Of a stretch of 64,000 bases of DNA, positions 63,052-64,000 are shown one piece after another. Made by a program: the position numbers and the translations under genes. Position 1 is the stretch's first letter; each line of letters begins with the position of its first letter. The notes under the pieces were generated by a model, which had not been told where the DNA came from, did no database searches, and saw only the letters and a program-made list of their open reading frames with translations. The DNA comes from Lachnospiraceae bacterium (GTDB lineage Bacteria > Bacillota > Clostridia > Lachnospirales > Lachnospiraceae), in the NCBI GenBank assembly GCA_016283575.1, contig JAEEND010000018.1:124001-188000 (forward strand), written 5' to 3'.

Positions 63052-64000
63052 CTCGATGATGAATTTTTCAACAAGATTATTAAGACCTGTTGCCTGAGCC
63101 GATAATTCTTCGCTTGTGGCAGATGTTTCTTCTGCTGCCGCGGAGTTACTTTCGGTAATTCCCGCAATCTGCTGAACACCGTCAATAATATCTTCGATAG
63201 CTGAAGCCTGCTTATCTGCATAGGTAGCAGTATTGGCAACTTCTTCTCTGATAAGGTCGATTCCGTCGATAACCTTACCAAGGGATTCCGCCGTCTTATC
63301 GGCAATGCCGCTGCCTCTTTCAACCTCTGCTACAGCCGCATCTACAAGAGCCTTGGCTCCTACTGCCGACTGAGCACTGTTTTCTGCAAGCTTTCTTATT
63401 TCTTCTGCAACTACCGCGAAACCACGACCTGCTTCACCTGCTCTTGCCGCTTCAATCGAAGCATTGAGAGAAAGAAGGTTTGTTTCAGCAGCGATCTCTT
63501 CGATACCGGATACGATGTTGGCAATTTCCTGACTTGTTTCGGAGATTCTCTTCATGGCATCCGTCATTTCAGACATTTCTTCGGTACTTTCGGCAGTTAC
63601 GTCTTTAATACCTTCCATCTTCTGAACTGAAACTCTGGTAGCATCGGTGGATTCCTTAACAAGAGCCTTAACCTTATCAATGGTCCTTCTAAGCTCGTCA
63701 AGCTCTTCTGTCTGTGTAACGGCACCTTCAGCAAGGGACTGCGCTCCGCCTGCAAGCTGGCTTGATCCGTTCATTACAAGACCTGCCGTATCCTGAATCT
63801 CTTTAATGGTCTCGCTTAATGTTTCTTTTAAAGATTCAATAGGAATCAGCAGACCTTCAAAGTCGCCCACATAAGCTTCGGGTATTTCCGTAAATGCAGT
63901 AAAGTCTCCGTCAGAGAGTTTTTCAAGCACAACGGAAATATCATTTATCAATGCAGTAAGGGATTTAATATGCTTCTTTGTTGAATCGGTAAGCACCTTA
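63049..64000 (-). CDS. Methyl-accepting chemotaxis protein, C-terminal part (cut by right edge)
   Basis: The HAMP end and the full cytoplasmic signalling hairpin of a chemoreceptor, with [20 protein letters not shown] at the tip and a C-terminal [20 protein letters not shown] region. The frame remains open at 64000, and no stop separates it from the edge, so a GTG at 63996 is not taken as the start. The sensor domain lies outside the window. Confidence 0.93.
   Translation of the reverse strand, partial: KVLTDSTKKHIKSLTALINDISVVLEKLSDGDFTAFTEIPEAYVGDFEGLLIPIESLKETLSETIKEIQDTAGLVMNGSSQLAGGAQSLAEGAVTQTEELDELRRTIDKVKALVKESTDATRVSVQKMEGIKDVTAESTEEMSEMTDAMKRISETSQEIANIVSGIEEIAAETNLLSLNASIEAARAGEAGRGFAVVAEEIRKLAENSAQSAVGAKALVDAAVAEVERGSGIADKTAESLGKVIDGIDLIREEVANTATYADKQASAIEDIIDGVQQIAGITESNSAAAEETSATSEELSAQATGLNNLVEKFIIE

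Noticed and set aside
1-64000. tRNA, rRNA, CRISPR array, insertion sequence or prophage
   Set aside because: No cloverleaf-like stretch, regularly spaced repeats with spacers, transposase, integrase or phage structural gene was seen in the gaps or frames.

Overview
The window is about 64 kb of low-to-moderate GC chromosome. It looks like a motile, anaerobic, Gram-positive member of the Clostridia, most likely Lachnospiraceae (inferred from gene content and order, not from a 16S gene, which is absent). Pointers are the topA-codY-flgB junction, a long clostridial fla/che operon with flbD, a MotE-like gene and fliY, a PPi-dependent phosphofructokinase, an anaerobic sulfatase-maturating enzyme, strong GGAGG ribosome sites with frequent GTG and TTG starts, and no outer-membrane genes.

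Layout. Positions 1-16072 (minus strand) are the early and middle part of the flagellar operon: flgB, flgC, fliE, fliF, fliG, fliH, fliI, fliJ, a MotE-like gene, fliK, flgD, a TIGR02530-type gene, flgE, flbD, motA, motB, fliL, fliM and the 5' part of fliY, which leaves the window at the left edge. Upstream lie codY and topA. Positions 19.6-26.9 kb hold an HD-domain protein, comM, dprA, hemW, lepA and rpsT. Positions 27-31 kb hold a membrane GGDEF/EAL protein with a partnerless histidine kinase and a short MltG-like protein. Positions 31-36.6 kb hold a four-gene sugar-type ABC importer and a secreted lipoprotein. Positions 36.6-43.8 kb hold an FRG-domain protein, a chemoreceptor, a sulfatase with its radical-SAM maturase, and PPi-phosphofructokinase. 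Positions 44.1-49.0 kb are a sulfur amino-acid locus (metY, mccB-like, mccA-like) behind an untranslated leader that encodes a short Met/Cys peptide, next to a LysR regulator. Positions 49.1-55.7 kb hold a dCache chemoreceptor, a tiny membrane protein, an operon of IspD-like cytidylyltransferase, cupin and a membrane-anchored macro-domain protein, then an RlmD/RumA-type methyltransferase and a small acidic membrane protein. Positions 55.8-64 kb hold pcrA, a YhcC-type radical SAM protein, a DNA glycosylase, two surface-polysaccharide genes, a DUF402 protein and a second chemoreceptor cut by the right edge.

Regulatory themes. CodY is encoded here, and a 14-of-15 match to its consensus box overlaps the start-point region of the sulfur-locus lysR promoter. 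Weaker matches sit at the flagellar and codY promoters. A sigma-28 type promoter (exact GCCGATAT -10) overlaps the end of the MotE-like gene and points at fliK. The metY leader can form two mutually exclusive structures, which suggests ribosome-controlled attenuation by cysteine or methionine supply.

The most unusual items are the metY leader peptide and attenuator, the IspD-cupin-TM-macro operon (the macro protein resembles type II Thoeris effectors but no TIR partner is in view), the CodY box, and a run of stacked hairpins including a 35-base tandem repeat behind the last chemoreceptor. No tRNA, rRNA, CRISPR array, intact insertion sequence or prophage was seen.
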